Source: Argentina anserina (Eukaryota > Streptophyta > Magnoliopsida > Rosales > Rosaceae). Taken from it: DNA of 64,000 bases. The notes below the pieces were generated by a model. That model was not told the DNA's origin and searched no databases. It saw only the letters and a program-made list of their open reading frames with translations. A program made the translations under genes and the position numbers. The stretch spans positions 4,111,001-4,175,000 of the forward strand of contig NC_065874.1 of assembly GCF_933775445.1 (NCBI RefSeq), given 5' to 3'. This document shows, piece after piece, positions 1 through 11,565 of the stretch (the stretch's first letter is position 1; every line of letters begins with the position of its first letter).

Positions 1-525
1 TGTTTTTATTTACTAAGAGTTACATACGATATACATGATTTTACATGATAATGGCCTCGAAATGTCTAACTTAATTGCTCACAGTCTTTAACTCATTAAA
101 TATTACGTTTGGTTAATACTCTATCGTAACTTTGTTGATTTTATTTGTTGTTTCTAACTTATTGCAATTTAGTTTACTTATTTACTAATTTGAAGTACTA
201 AACTTGTAGCTTACTACTTTATTTTGATTTTAACTTTTGTTTTAAGTCAAGTGTGAAAAGTTATTACAAATGATAGGTTATTAACCGAAACCGAACCGAA
301 CCAAATTATAGGTGAACCAAAACCGTGGTTAATAGATATTTTTTTCGGTTTCGGTTTTGAGAAATACAAAACCGAGACCTCGGTTTCAGTTTTCGGTTAG
401 TGCTCTTAAACCGAACCGATGGAACCGAGTCCACCCTTAAGCCTGTGTAAGTACCATATAGTTTGGTTTTTATATATAGTTATATATATCTCAAGTGAAA
501 ATTCAAAGTGAAGATTCACTCTGAA
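1..525. other. AT-rich intergenic DNA with CCGAAC/CGGTTT motifs
   Basis: No gene is visible. Between about 275 and 430 the sequence is dense in short 'accgaac' words and, further on, their complement 'cggttt', so parts of it could fold back on themselves. This pattern is common in plant transposon ends, but no element boundary or target duplication could be fixed here. Confidence 0.5.
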
Positions 526-859
526 ATTAAAGAGTAAAGTTCTAATTTTGACACACTTTTCGGTCAATTTTTTCACCATAAGTAATTTAATATTTAGGTA
601 TGTTATTAAAGATCATCTATACAAAATTTCATCCAATTCAGATATCGTTAAGGTAATGAAATTAGATTAACTCAATGAATTAATTAAAACTGTTCAACAT
701 GACCGTTCATGTAAATCTCAATTTTAAAAGCTCAAGACATTGTCGAATTAGATGAAACTTTGTATAAATGATTTTGACTAACATACTTAAATATTGAATC
801 ACTTATAGTGAAAAAATTTGACCGAAAAGTGTGCAAAAATTAAAACTTCACTCTGTAAT
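526..859. mobile_element. Foldback MITE-like element 1
   Basis: The two halves are long imperfect inverted repeats. The left arm, from about 526 ('agagtaaagtt', then 'cacacttttcggtcaa'), reads again as the reverse complement of the right arm ending near 859 ('ttgaccgaaaagtgtg', then 'aacttcactct'). The similarity runs for more than 120 bp per arm, past 'acaaaatttcatc', so nearly the whole element can form a hairpin. It has no coding capacity. A target duplication could not be fixed. The family is not recognised. Confidence 0.7.
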
Positions 860-873
860 GCCTAATGATAAAA

Positions 874-880
<7 letters not shown>

Positions 881-912
<32 letters not shown>
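881..912. repeat. (TA)n microsatellite
   Basis: About 16 uninterrupted TA units lie just downstream of foldback element 1. Its length is likely variable between individuals. Confidence 0.95.
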
Positions 913-913
<1 letters not shown>

Positions 914-1844
914 CTCTTTCGTTGGTCATTTTAAAAATAGATGTCATATCATTCATCTCTCATATACGAAAGATTTGTAGTAAAATTCGAAACACACCTA
1001 TACTGTTTCTTTTCAAGTAAGAATCCCAAGTCCGACACCGCGTGATACTAGCTAGTTTACAGTTAATATGTTTATACGTACACAACATGCATATGTACGC
1101 ATGATAATGGTTATGTAGCCTGATTCTCATGTCATGAAACAAGATGCCCTTAATCGTGGTCTAAATAACTCCGTCAAAATCACTAGGCATTTTCGCTAGA
1201 GCAATCTGTGACAGCCGCCGGAATATTGACCTTCTGTAGACGCCGGAATTTGACGCAATGTTAGCTGCTAGAGTTAGAAGTTGGAATCAATTATCTAACT
1301 ACATTCGTACACCGTTTAAGAACAGGACAAAAAAGGCCAAACCACACTTCCCAGACCGCCGAACACATCTTCCTATCCCCATCAGAAACAAACCAGGCCG
1401 TTCATGTTCTGTTCTGTTCTGCTCTGCTCAAGAGGCAAGAGCTAGAAGACAACATTGAAGCTCGAAACCGGTGGGCGGTCTGCACACCCTGTAGTTGGTA
1501 TGTGTACAGTACACAGTATCTACAACACTCCACGCGCCGCCCTATCCGGCCATTAAGCGAACAGATAGAGATGACTGCAGAATCACATTGATCAATCCAA
1601 AAGGAACGTTTAACTGGGTTTAAGTTACGTAGCCAAGAAGAAATCTATATACCAAATCAGAAATCGATCAATATCATTGTTTTTCCGTTACAGATTACAA
1701 TTGGATTATCATTACCCCAAGAGAAGGGAAAGCCACTAAATTAAAAGAAAAGAAAAAATTATGGTACGGTCGACTTTGTAGTTTCTCCATCTAAATTAAT
1801 AATGACGAAAACAAATGAATATAATTTAAACTCTGATTGATTAA
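913..1844. other. Intergenic, no supported gene
   Basis: Only short open frames occur here, for example 66 codons at 1258-1458. They have no recognisable domain or splice context. The part near 1845 is the likely 3' UTR and downstream region of the S40-like gene on the minus strand. Confidence 0.4.
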
Positions 1845-2249
1845 TTAAGCTTCCAAGAACCCGGTCATCCTCAGAATGGAATTCCGGACTTGACTCAAAT
1901 CCCTCCCCTTCAGAGTTCTTCCATTTCCGGTGCACACCGAAAATGCCATCTTTCCTTCCACGCGCCGCCGTACAATCATATGTGGCGGCACTATCTCGCC
2001 TTCATCTTTGTAGTAACGCTCGTCGTCGTCGAAGTCATTAAGAACACCACCACCGTCGACTGCACGGCCACGGAAGTCGAACATTTGATTCGGAATCCTC
2101 ACCGGCACCGAGTTCCCCATTTTCTTCTTCTTCTTTGCTGCCGACGACTTCTTAGCGTGTTCTTTCTGTTGTTGCCGAAAATCCAAGCAGGACTCTCCGT
2201 TCTCAGAGAATATTACTTCGGCTTCTTGAAACTCTTCTGTCATGGCCAT
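1845..2249 (-). CDS. S40/DUF584 senescence-regulator-like protein
   Basis: Intronless gene encoding about 134 residues. The N-terminus (M-A-M-T-E-E-F-Q-E-A-E-V-I-F-S) and the C-terminal block 'VPPHMIVRRR' followed by 'MAFSVCTGNGRTLKGRDL' and 'RNSILRMTGFLE' are the hallmarks of the plant-specific S40 (Senescence_reg, DUF584) family. Members are small, mostly nuclear proteins linked to leaf senescence and stress, with no known enzyme activity. A lysine run (KKKKK, around residue 40) could serve nuclear import. The open frame extends 25 codons upstream to a Met at 2324, but the family normally starts just before the E-E-F-Q-E motif, so I chose the ATG at 2249 (2243 is also possible). A TATA box lies about 150 bp upstream. 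Family assignment is firm; the precise role is inferred. Confidence 0.88.
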   Translation of the reverse strand: MAMTEEFQEAEVIFSENGESCLDFRQQQKEHAKKSSAAKKKKKMGNSVPVRIPNQMFDFRGRAVDGGGVLNDFDDDERYYKDEGEIVPPHMIVRRRVEGKMAFSVCTGNGRTLKGRDLSQVRNSILRMTGFLEA

Positions 2250-2396
2250 ATCAAAACTTGAGACCTCTAAACCAAAACGTCCACTTTGGTCGTAAAAGAC
2301 TGAAAGAGAAAAAAGGGTTAACAATTCAATCCAGGAAACTGAAGAACAAGAAAGCTTGAGAGGAAAATGAAAATGGGGTTTGGGGTTTTATAGGGA

Positions 2397-2404
2397 TTTA
2401 TATA
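2397..2404 (-). promoter_or_regulatory. TATA box of the S40-like gene
   Basis: On the minus strand this reads TATATAAA, about 150 bp before the chosen ATG, leaving room for a 5' leader of about 120 nt. The leader is purine/pyrimidine-biased, as is usual in plants. Confidence 0.6.
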
Positions 2405-2409
2405 TAGGA

Positions 2410-5137
2410 AGAGGAAGATGAATCGTAGTGGGTACACTTTGATTGTTTTGTGGTGTCAAGATGGCGTCACAATAATCTATTGAGGCATTGAGTGCGGTCC
2501 CCGCCAGAATTTTTATTGGTTATTCCATTTCATTTTTTTTTCATTAATCAATTCTAGGGCTTGTTCTTCTTCTAGCTCCACCGTTTTTTATTTTCTAATG
2601 GAATCAAATTATTATAATTAATCTTGTAAACGAGCTACGTGCTTTTCTTGAGGCTCACGGCTCTGATCTGGTGCCACTACTTCTGGGCTTGTTTTTAGCT
2701 AAGAACACATTGACTTCGTGTAATTGGTTAATTACTTACTTTTGGAGAGGCTTTGGAGCTTTGTAGGGATATTCCTAGCTTCCGTTTAATTTCTACTTTC
2801 TTTTGGTCAAAAATTGAGTTTTTGTTTTGGTCCGGGAGAAACAACTTTTTCTGTAGAATACGGATGCTGGAGTAGGGCAACAGTGCACGTATAGTTAACT
2901 GACAAATTAAAATGGTTATGTAAAAAACATTTAAAATGGGTGATTTTGAAAATGGAAATAACGGACATGTTTGATTAAATGCTGAATGAGATCGGGAATA
3001 ATTATCCGAGTTGAATCAATATTGTTAGCATGGGACAGGGTGGATACAACGATCCACGAATGTGTTGTCGTAATTAATTAGTAATTTTGTTAGATTTTCT
3101 GGCCATTATGTCATAGCAAGATTTACTACTCATTGAATACCATATCAGGGGATACATGGTTAATATGGCACCCGGGAAAAAGAAAATATACATTTGCAGA
3201 GTAGGAAAGGATCACTAGAGATTGCATTTTATTAAAGAGTAACTGTCATTACTTGAGAAAGAAAAATCACTATAATTGAGTAAATTGATGCATCATATTA
3301 TAAGAGAATTACTCTCTATAATCTTATGGTGTATCTTATTATAATTAGTATATGTTAATTTAATAAATAATGATGTATAATCTCTGATTCTACGAGACTT
3401 AATATAATGCATATATAAAAACTTCATTATCAATGAATAAATATATTTATATATATTTTGATGCGTATTACATTCTTCTGTGTCACATCATTTAATTTTT
3501 TACTTCCATGACAGCGGTGAGTTTTAGTGAACCAAAAACATAAGAAAAGAAACATACCATATGATCGTCTGAAACTTGATGGAGCCAAATTAAGCCGGTT
3601 TATTATGGAATTTCGAACTGGACCAATGATTTTGTGGTATGTATATGTTGGTGACTTGTGTCATTTAAAAAACCACAGTAAAACTAAATCAATTAATTTA
3701 CCCCGTTGGCTGTTTATTGGGCAATATCGAACTTTGCAAGGAGTACACGGTATAGTGACTATAGTCCTTCTCCATATTACGCCACATGGTAAAATCATAA
3801 TTGATAGGAAAGTAAAAATTGTAGTGGAGGCATAATTGCTTGAAGATAAAAGTACCGACTAAGTTTGGCCGGAGAGCTCAGCCAAGCCGAAGCCGAGTTG
3901 CTTGGAGTAACCAACTTGCGGTGTTTACTTGCGAGAGCTGTAACATCCAATCAATCATTTGCTTCATACGCGTAGGTGTAACGCCTCAGATCGATCCACC
4001 TCCGCGCATCCAACGGCTCGTGCTCCGCTTCGGTGAGGGCCCGCGTGAAAGGCCCACCTAATTTTATCCACAATCATTTCGAATAAGACAAACCACTAAA
4101 AGAAGGACACCTGGACTGGGTGACCTTAGGATAGCGCGCAAACGCGAAGTGGAAGAGAGAATGATTGAGCGCCACGTTGCCCCGGCCGTTGTTTTCGTGT
4201 AATAGTTGGGTGAAGCAATCGGCCGGGACTTTGGAAAGGGATTGAAGTTGTTGTGTCGAAGTTTAGGAACCAAACAAAAACCCTAATCAAAGCCCCTCCT
4301 CCCCTCGTGGAGTTTAGGGCAGCTCTCTCTCCCTCTCTCTTTGATTAAGATTGTGTTATGATGTATAAGCAATTAAATTGACTTCATTATCCAGCCTAAC
4401 AAACAAAATAACAAATGTTGACGAATTCGATCATGCGATCGTGAAAATAATATGGCGTCGTTCATAAACTTGATCGAAGCAGTAACATTTCAATCAAGGA
4501 TCTAATATTTAAGGTCGTTGTGAATAGATTTGATGATTCAGGAGATAACAAGGAAGGAGTTTGATGGAAAGAAGATAATCCTCATTCAGTTTATTATATA
4601 TATGCCTAACTGTAGCTTGTTTTCGCTTTCTGGTTAACAACACGGTTAATGTAATAGGCATGAAGAGAGAGGAGACGTTAGATTGGATGCATGAGTGATG
4701 ACATTGGTAAGTAAGGTTAGATTAAGAAGCTGGCATCCTTGCAATTTAACGTGAAGGAAATGTTCATAATTGGCCGGATCAAAATTAAAACTTGACGAAT
4801 AAGGATGAGAACAAGTAAAACTCGCGCGCAAGGAGGGATATAGGTCAAGGGTGGTCCAATAGAAGACCCCAACAGCTAGGAGATGATAAAATTTGCCACA
4901 GTTGGGTAGACGTACATAACTCTTTTTAGTGAAAACGACTTGAGCATAAAGTTTTGGAAATCTTCTACCTGATTTGGAATTTTAGGTTCTGGCACTTGAG
5001 ATATTTTTGTAGTAATGATCGGTGGGAGAAGGTCATCGATGAATGTGACTTCAATCTCAGCTGTTTATTACGGCCGAGTCCTGCTAGTTTTGGTCAGTAC
5101 GTGATCGATACTGATCAGTGTCATCACGTTAAGTTCT
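2410..5137. other. Intergenic DNA upstream of the copia element
   Basis: About 2.7 kb with no gene I can support. A more GC-rich patch at 3880-4330 with CT-rich runs ('ctctctctccctctctc' near 4325) looks like a former promoter or leader, but no coding exon follows. A 102-codon open frame at 3527-3835 shows no domain. Confidence 0.4.
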
Positions 5138-5215
5138 CGGCCATTAATTAGTTACTCTATTTAGTCAATGCCGTTTTGTATCTGAATCAGATTCATATCA
5201 GATGGAAATATATAC
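5138..5215. repeat. Left flank of copia element, duplicated at 13230-13307
   Basis: These 78 bp are identical (78/78 by eye) to 13230-13307. They end in the 5-bp target duplication TATAC (5211-5215) directly before the first LTR. The second copy lies inside the element's 3' region, between a truncated LTR and a complete one. Confidence 0.92.
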
Positions 5216-5676
5216 TGAAGGTATTCAGGTTTGGCTCTTCATACAAGCTGCAACTGATTTCGGCTTTTCTTGTTTTTCTCTACAGAAGTTGAATTATCAT
5301 GTTGTTGTGTCTTGCTCAACAGGTGAAGCTCTAAATCAATATTCTCGAAGTATCAGTCTAGCAACACTTGTGTGTTGGCTCTTTTGTTTCTGGAGATCTC
5401 ATAGCTATTCAACTGTATTGAATTAGGTTTGTGATTACCTAGCTTAGTTCACTGTTAAGTTAAGTTGTTCAGATCTGCACAAGTAAGCTTTGTGTGCTTA
5501 GTAAAGAGATTCGGTTTAATCTCTACTTGTGGATGTAACAATCTTGATATCATAGTGGATTATTGTGTGTGGACTACAATAAAGTCTCGCAGTGATTTCT
5601 TCCTGAAAAGGTTTACACTGTAGTCAACAAATTTGTGTTTAGCTCTTCTTAGTTTTTGTTCATCTGTTTACTTTTA
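5216..5676 (+). repeat. 5' LTR (LTR1) of the copia element
   Basis: This LTR is 461 bp, starts TGAAGG and ends CTTTTA, so its termini are TG...TA rather than the usual TG...CA. The end is fixed by where identity with LTR3 stops and by the TATAC target duplication. By eye it differs from LTR3 at four positions: G/A and T/A in the first fifth, and two C/T differences near the 3' end. Confidence 0.93.
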
Positions 5677-5678
5677 AT

Positions 5679-5690
5679 TGGCATCAGAGC
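5679..5690 (+). promoter_or_regulatory. Primer binding site (initiator Met tRNA type)
   Basis: TGGCATCAGAGC begins two bases after LTR1. It matches the common plant copia primer site (complement of the initiator Met tRNA 3' end) with one mismatch. Confidence 0.88.
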
Positions 5691-5721
5691 AGGTTCTAGA
5701 TTTTTATCTAGTAGATCTGGT

Positions 5722-7224
5722 ATGATGGAACGAAACTCTATAAACGCACCTCCTCCTTTCACTGGCGATAATTTCTCTGATTGGAAAGGAGCTATGAGAG
5801 CTTTTGTCTCTTCAATTGATTCTCGATCATGGCAATGTATTCTACATGGATGGGAACATCCTGTGATTGAGACGAAGGAAATTGAAAGTGGATTTAAACC
5901 AGATGGTGCTATCTCTAGTAGTTTACCTCTTAAACCATTTAAAGATTGGTCCAAAGATGAAATAGCATTTTGTGAAGCTGAAAACAAAGCAATAAATGCC
6001 TTGAACATAGCTTTATCTAAAGATGACAGAATGCTGGTATCTCATTGTAGCACTTCAAAAGAACAGTGGGATACTCTAGCTGAAACATATGAAGGTGATA
6101 AAAAGGTTCAAGCTCACAAACTGCAGTTACTTGAACATGAATGGGAAGCCTTACAGATGGAGGATGACGAGACTATTGATCACTTTCATAAAAGATTGAT
6201 ATCGGTAGCCAGCAAATGTGCTAGTCTTAATGAAGCTATCCCTCAGCATAAAATTGTTAAGAAATTCTTAAGGTCTTTACCTTTGAGATTTCGAGCAAAA
6301 GAGACAGCCATTCAAGAAACTCAAAACCTTGACATCTATCCCTTGGCTGAACTTGTAGGCAATCTTAAAACCTATGAATTTAAGCTAAAGGATGATGATA
6401 AGAGAGAAACCAAGAAAACGAAGAATATTGCTTTTAAACCTTTAAAGGAATAAGAAAAGGTTGATGATAGTTTAAATTCGACTGAGTTTGCTCTTTTGAC
6501 TAAAGAATTTAAAAGATTTTTGAAACATAAAAATTCCTCAAAATCTGCTTCAGAACCAAAGCGTTTTCAGAATTTTAGTAAGAAATCAAATGGTGATACT
6601 GCTTCTAGCAAATATCCACAAAACAAGTCTTCCTCTAATATTAGATGTTTTAAATGTGGTAGAGTTGGTCATATTGCTACAGACTGTGGAAATAGAAAAA
6701 CAAAAGATTCTGAAACAAAGGCTCTTAAATCTTCTTGGAGTGATAGTGATAGTGATAATGATGATGCTGTTATTTTCAAAAATGTTTCTCTTGTTTGTTC
6801 TCTTCAAAATTCTTACAGTGACAGTTCCGATGGAGAAGATGGAGAAAAAGAAGACAAATACGCAGAGTTATACACAGCATCATTGGGAATGTTAAAGAGG
6901 AACAAAAAATTGGAAGACAAAATTGATCAAATTACTAGAGAACACACAAAGACTGAGATGATGCTCAGGTCTGCTCAAAAAGACTGGGAGTTTAAAAGGA
7001 AACATCTGGTGAATGACATTGAGAAATTGAATAATGATCTTCTGAAGACAAATGGCAATATAAATGAAGTTGAGCTTGCAAAGAAAATTCTTGATCTGGA
7101 AGAAAGTTTAAAAACAAAAATAGATGAAAATTTTTCTCTGTCTTCTGATATTTTATTGTTGCAGGATAAGCTCAAGCAACTGAAGAAAAATTTCAAAAAT
7201 TTGAAGTCAGTTCAAAATCTATGA
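5722..7224 (+). pseudogene. gag of the copia element (in-frame stop)
   Basis: Structural (capsid) polyprotein. It starts at the ATG at 5722 (the open frame runs upstream into the LTR). The N-terminal half has the plant copia gag pattern (PPPFTGDNFSDWK, then a Trp-rich helical region). An in-frame TAA at 6451-6453 interrupts the frame, which then continues to a TGA at 7222-7224. The second part holds a CCHC zinc knuckle (C-F-K-C-G..G-H-I...D-C, near 6646), an acidic Ser/Asp run and a long Glu/Lys-rich coiled coil (about 6900-7210) typical of Sirevirus gag. The stop means only the N-terminal half could be made without readthrough. Confidence 0.88.
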
Positions 7225-8195
7225 GTAAGCTACTGGAAGGTTCAAAAAAATTCAAAGATACCTCTGGACTTGGCTATAGCGGTGCCAAATCTTCTGCACA
7301 TAAAAATCATGTTAATTTTGTTAAAGAACAAAGAAGCTCAGTTGCTTCGTTTTATGATGATGAACCAACAAATATTCTGCACAGGTATGGTCAAGAATCT
7401 GAAAAAGGTAAATCTGAAAGTTTTTTTAAGAAATCTTCTTTTACTCCTGTCTGTCACTTCTGTGGAAAGATAGGACATATTCGACCAGGCTGTGAAAAAA
7501 TCAAGAGAAACTTCTCTAGTTCAAAAGAGAATGATAGTAAGTTTGATATGTTAAAAACTGAGCTAGATAAACATAGTGAAATTCTGAAACGTTTATCATA
7601 TCATATCTTAAAGGAGAAAACTGTAAATAAAAAATCACATCACAAGTCGAAAATTTGGAATGACATGCCTCATACACATACCAATTGTTTTTTTACTGAT
7701 CTTATTCCTAGTGATGAGCCTGTTATTGCTACTTGTCTCTCAGCTACATTTACTTCTGATGATGTACCCACTGTAGCTACTTGCTTAGTTGCATTTACAG
7801 CTCTGGCAGAAAGAAGATTTGATTCATGGTATCTTGATAGTGGCTGTTCAAGACACAGGACAGGTGACAAACATTGGTTCAAATCATTCGATGATGAGTT
7901 CACTACAGGTAAAGTAACATTTGGTGATGGAAGAAAAGCTCGTGTTCTTGGTAAAGGTACAATTCATGCTACGAATATGCATGATCTAGATGATGTTTAC
8001 TATGTTGAAGGACTGACAGCAAATCTGATTAGTATTAGTCAATTGGCTGATAAAAATTGGGATGTTTGGTTCAACAGTCTCAGATGTGTTGTGCTAGATG
8101 CTAATCAAAATTGTATCATAAGGGGTCCTAGAGCTTTTGATAATTGTTACATGTGTACACTTGTACTCATATTGCTATGGAGTCTTGTCTTATAG
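7221..8195 (+). pseudogene. gag end and protease segment (frameshifted)
   Basis: The frame overlaps the preceding one by four bases (ATGA at 7221-7224) and is shifted -1. It carries a second CCHC knuckle (C-H-F-C-G..G-H-I...G-C, near 7450) and the aspartic protease core 'WYLDSGCSRHRTGD' with the D-S-G catalytic triplet near 7840. The frame ends at a TAG at 8193-8195, after switching from the integrase frame near 8110-8150. Two frame changes in one polyprotein suggest decay. A programmed -1 shift at the first junction cannot be excluded, because the overlap is tidy. Confidence 0.85.
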
Positions 8196-10972
8196 GTATA
8201 ACCTCTGAGGATACCTTAAATCTATGGCATAGAAAAATGGGACATATTAATTTTCAAGACTTGATAAAAATCTCAAAAAGTGATGGTATTAGAGGCATTC
8301 CAAAACTGTCTGGTAAAACTGACACTGTCTGCAGGGGTTGTAAGGTTGGAAAACAGACCAGAACAGCTCATCGAGTAGTAAACTCAACTTCAACTACAAC
8401 GATTCTGGAATTGTTACACATGGACTTAATTGGACCTGCACAACCTGAAAGTGAGGGAGGCAAAAGCTATATCCTTGTTGTGGTTGATGACTTTTCAAGA
8501 TATACTTGGGTAACTTTTCTGAAAGACAAAAGTGAAACTTTCGAATCTTTTAAAGGTTTAAGTAACATTCTGATTAATGAGAAAAGAAAGTTTAATCTAA
8601 GAATTGTCAGAATTAGATCTGATAATGGGACTGAGTTCAAAAATAAAGCTTTTGCTAACTATTGTCATGAGCAAGGTATATTTCATGAGTTTTCTGCTCC
8701 GATCACTCCACAACAAAATGGAGTAGTTGAAAGGAAAAATCGTGTTCTATTGGACATGGCTCGAGTTATGCTGCATTCTGCAGGAATAAAATCAACTTTT
8801 TGGGCAGAAGCAGTGAGCACTGCTTGCTACACGGCAAATAGAGTCTTATTCAGAACAGGTGAATGTAAAACTCCTTATGAATTTTGGAGAGGTAAGGTTC
8901 CTAATATTAAGTACTTTCATGTGTTTGGAAGTCCTTGTTACATCTATAAGGATAGGGATAAGTTGTCTAAGTTTGAAGCAAGAAGTGAACCTGGAGTTTT
9001 TCTGGGATATTCTGTAGACAGTAGAGCTTTCAGAGTTTATAATGTCTCTTCTCAAGTAATAATGGAAACGATCAATGTTGTTGTTGATGATCATTTTGTT
9101 AGACAAGTGTCTGAATCTCCAGAGTTATTTCCTTTAAAAATTGATGATGACAACTCAGATGAGGAATTAGAAAATAGTGTTCTAAATCATGAAAATGCAG
9201 ATTCTGTTTATACTGCAGGACCAAAAATTCGACCTAGTTACAGACAAGTTCAGAATGATCATACTGTATCCGATGTAATAGGGTCTATAAATGAAGGAAT
9301 TAGAACTCGAAGGCAAACCTCTCAGCAACAAGAGTCACAGGTAAAGGATCAGGTATCAAACCATCTTGCTCTACTCAGTTTTGTAACAATCAATAAAAAG
9401 AAAATGAATCTTATCAAAACCTTTGGCTTTGTTTCTTCTTTTGAACCTAAAAATGTGAAAGAAGCTTTAACTGATGATGATTGGATCCAGGCCATGCAAG
9501 ATGAACTACATCAGTTTGAAAGACATAATGTTTGGAGTCTTGTACCACGGCCTAACAATTGTAATGTTATTGGTACAAAGTGGGTTTACAGAAACAAAAG
9601 TGATGAAAAAGGTAATATCACGAGAAATAAAGCTAGGCTTGTTGCACAGGGTTATTCACAGGTAGAAGGACTGGACTATGATGAGATGTTTGCTTCTGTA
9701 GCTCGTTTGGAATCTGTTAGACTGTTGCTTGCTATTGCTTGTTATCTAAAGTTTAAGCTTTTTCAGATGGATGTCAAAACAGCTTTTCTAAATGGGTATA
9801 TTGATAAAGAAGTGTTTGTTGAACAACCACAAGGATTTCAGGATGTGCATTTGCCAAATCATGTTTTTAAGCTACACAAAGCTTTGTATGGTTTAAAACA
9901 GGCTCCTAGAGCTTGGTATGATAGGTTGCCAGCTTTTCTTGTAAGAAATGGCTATACTCGTGGTTCTGTTGATAAAACTCTATTCATCAAGCATGCAAAT
10001 TCTCATATGGTCATTGCTCAAATTTATGTTGATATTATTTTTGGATCTACGTGTGACACTTTAGCAAAACAGTTTCAACAAGTTATGGAAAAAGAATTTG
10101 AAATGTCTATGGTTGGTGAGCTATCATTCTTTCTTGGCTTACATGTTAAGCAACTTACCAGGAGCATGTTCCTCTCTCAATCTAAGTATGCAGAAAACTT
10201 GGTGAAGAAGTTTGGACTAGAGTCAAAGACAAGAAGAACTGTGACAACACCAATGAGTACTACTACCAAACTTTGTGATGATGAAGATGGAAAGGATGTA
10301 GATCAAAGGCTGTACATAAGCATGATAGGCAGTCTACTATATTTAACTGCTAGTAGACCTGATCTTTGCTACAGTGTTGGAGTGTGTGCTCGGTATCAAG
10401 CAAATCCAAAAGAGTCACACATGGAGGCTGTGAAAAGAATTATTCGATATGTATCTACAACTATATCTTGTGGCATATATTATACTTGTGATACTAATGT
10501 TGAAGTTGCAGGGTTTTCTGATGCTGATTGGGGAGGAAATTTGCAAGACAGACGTAGTACATCTGGAGGATGTTTTTATGTTGGTAATAACCTTGTAGCT
10601 TGGCATAGTAAGAAGCAGAACTGTATTTCACTTTCTACAGCTGAGGCAGAATATGTTGCTGCTGGGAGTTGTTGTACTCAAATGTTATGGCTTAAACACA
10701 TGCTCAAGGATTACGGTATCAATCAAGGCAAAATGACAATATTTTGTGATAATACTAGTGCTATAAATATTTCTAAGAATCATGTGCAGCATACTCGAAC
10801 TAAACATATTGATCTAAGATATCATTTTATTCGTGATTTAGTTGATCAACAGATTCTTGAATTGTCATTTGTGAATACTGAGGGACATCTAGCTGATATT
10901 TTCACTAAACCCTTAGATGCTGAGAGATTTGTGTTCTTGAGAAATTCCCTGGGTGTTTGTACTCTACAATGA
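8144..10972 (+). pseudogene. pol: integrase, reverse transcriptase, RNase H
   Basis: Long open frame in the -1 frame relative to the protease, with no genuine start of its own. In order it shows the zinc-binding integrase head (LWHRKMGH...CRGCKVGKQ), the integrase core (HMDLIGP, RSDNGTEF, QQNGVVERKN), the reverse transcriptase (KWVYRNKSDEKG, FQMDVKTAFLNG, ALYGLKQAPRAWYDRL) and RNase H (SDADWGG, SLSTAEAEYVAAGSCC, DNTSAI, TRTKHIDLRYHFIRD). The RT catalytic box normally has two adjacent aspartates. Here it reads Y-V-D-I-I-F-G-S (near 10025), one acidic residue short by an in-frame loss, so the RT is predicted inactive. The rest is intact to a TGA at 10970-10972. Confidence 0.93.
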
Positions 10973-11182
10973 AGATCTATTGTGAACTACAAAGGTTCCT
11001 TCCTGTTCTTAGCTTGTACATTCTCAATTTCAGGTTGTTTCTCAGATATTCTCTTTTAACTGATGTTTCTATGTTACTCTTGATCAATTTCTTCTTCTCT
11101 CTCATTTGTTTTTTTGGGATACTTTCTGAGGTTTCACATTACACTTAGTTTCACTGTGGTGGTTCAAAATAGTTGCTGAGCG

Positions 11183-11274
11183 TCCTGATCAGGAGCTGGT
11201 GTAGTGGAAAATGGTACTTCATCTTTCAGTTGCATGCTGCAAATAAATTTTAAAAAAAATAACTGCATGCAACT
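11183..11274 (+). repeat. Palindrome and stem-loop after pol
   Basis: A perfect 12-bp palindrome (TCCTGATCAGGA, 11183-11194) is followed by a 10-bp inverted repeat, AGTTGCATGC (11228-11237) and GCATGCAACT (11265-11274), around a 27-nt AT-rich loop. It sits about 200 bp after the pol stop, inside the element. Confidence 0.75.
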
Positions 11275-11277
11275 ATA

Positions 11278-11453
11278 GGCCAGGTTGGTTCTTCTCTCCA
11301 GGGATTGACTAACTCCTCAATACCTGGTGGCATGGACTGACTTGGTCTCCCCGGTGGATTTCATATAATTTGGCCAGGCTAGTTCTCCTCTCCAGGGATT
11401 GACTAACTACTCAATACCTGGTGGCATGGACTGGTTTGTCCACCCCGATGATT
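11278..11453 (+). repeat. Two direct repeats (about 82 bp, spaced 94 bp) after pol
   Basis: Copy 1 starts at 11278 and copy 2 at 11372, both beginning GGCCAGG. They share 'ctccagggattgactaact' and 'tcaatacctggtggcatgg' with scattered differences. No open frame runs through them. They lie in the spacer between pol and the third frame. Confidence 0.85.
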
Positions 11454-11556
11454 GAATTTTTCTCTCAGCAATGTCCTGAGTGGTTCTTATCAAATGTGAC
11501 AGTTCACAACAATGGTGTTATAAGGAGTTGATTTAGAATATTACACATGCTGGTAT

Positions 11557-11565
11557 AAGGGGGAG
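11557..11565 (+). promoter_or_regulatory. Extra polypurine tract copy 1
   Basis: AAGGGGGAG matches the core of the functional tract at 12981-12990. Multiple upstream polypurine tracts are a described Sirevirus trait. Confidence 0.6.

Noticed and set aside
1258..1458. 66-codon open frame with ATG
   Set aside because: Composition and context show no splice or domain signal, and it is basic and low-complexity.
1890..2261. 123-codon plus-strand frame
   Set aside because: It is antisense to the S40-like gene, whose protein has clear family motifs.
3527..3835. 102-codon open frame
   Set aside because: No recognised domain, no promoter, and adjacent frames are also open at places. Below my threshold for a gene.
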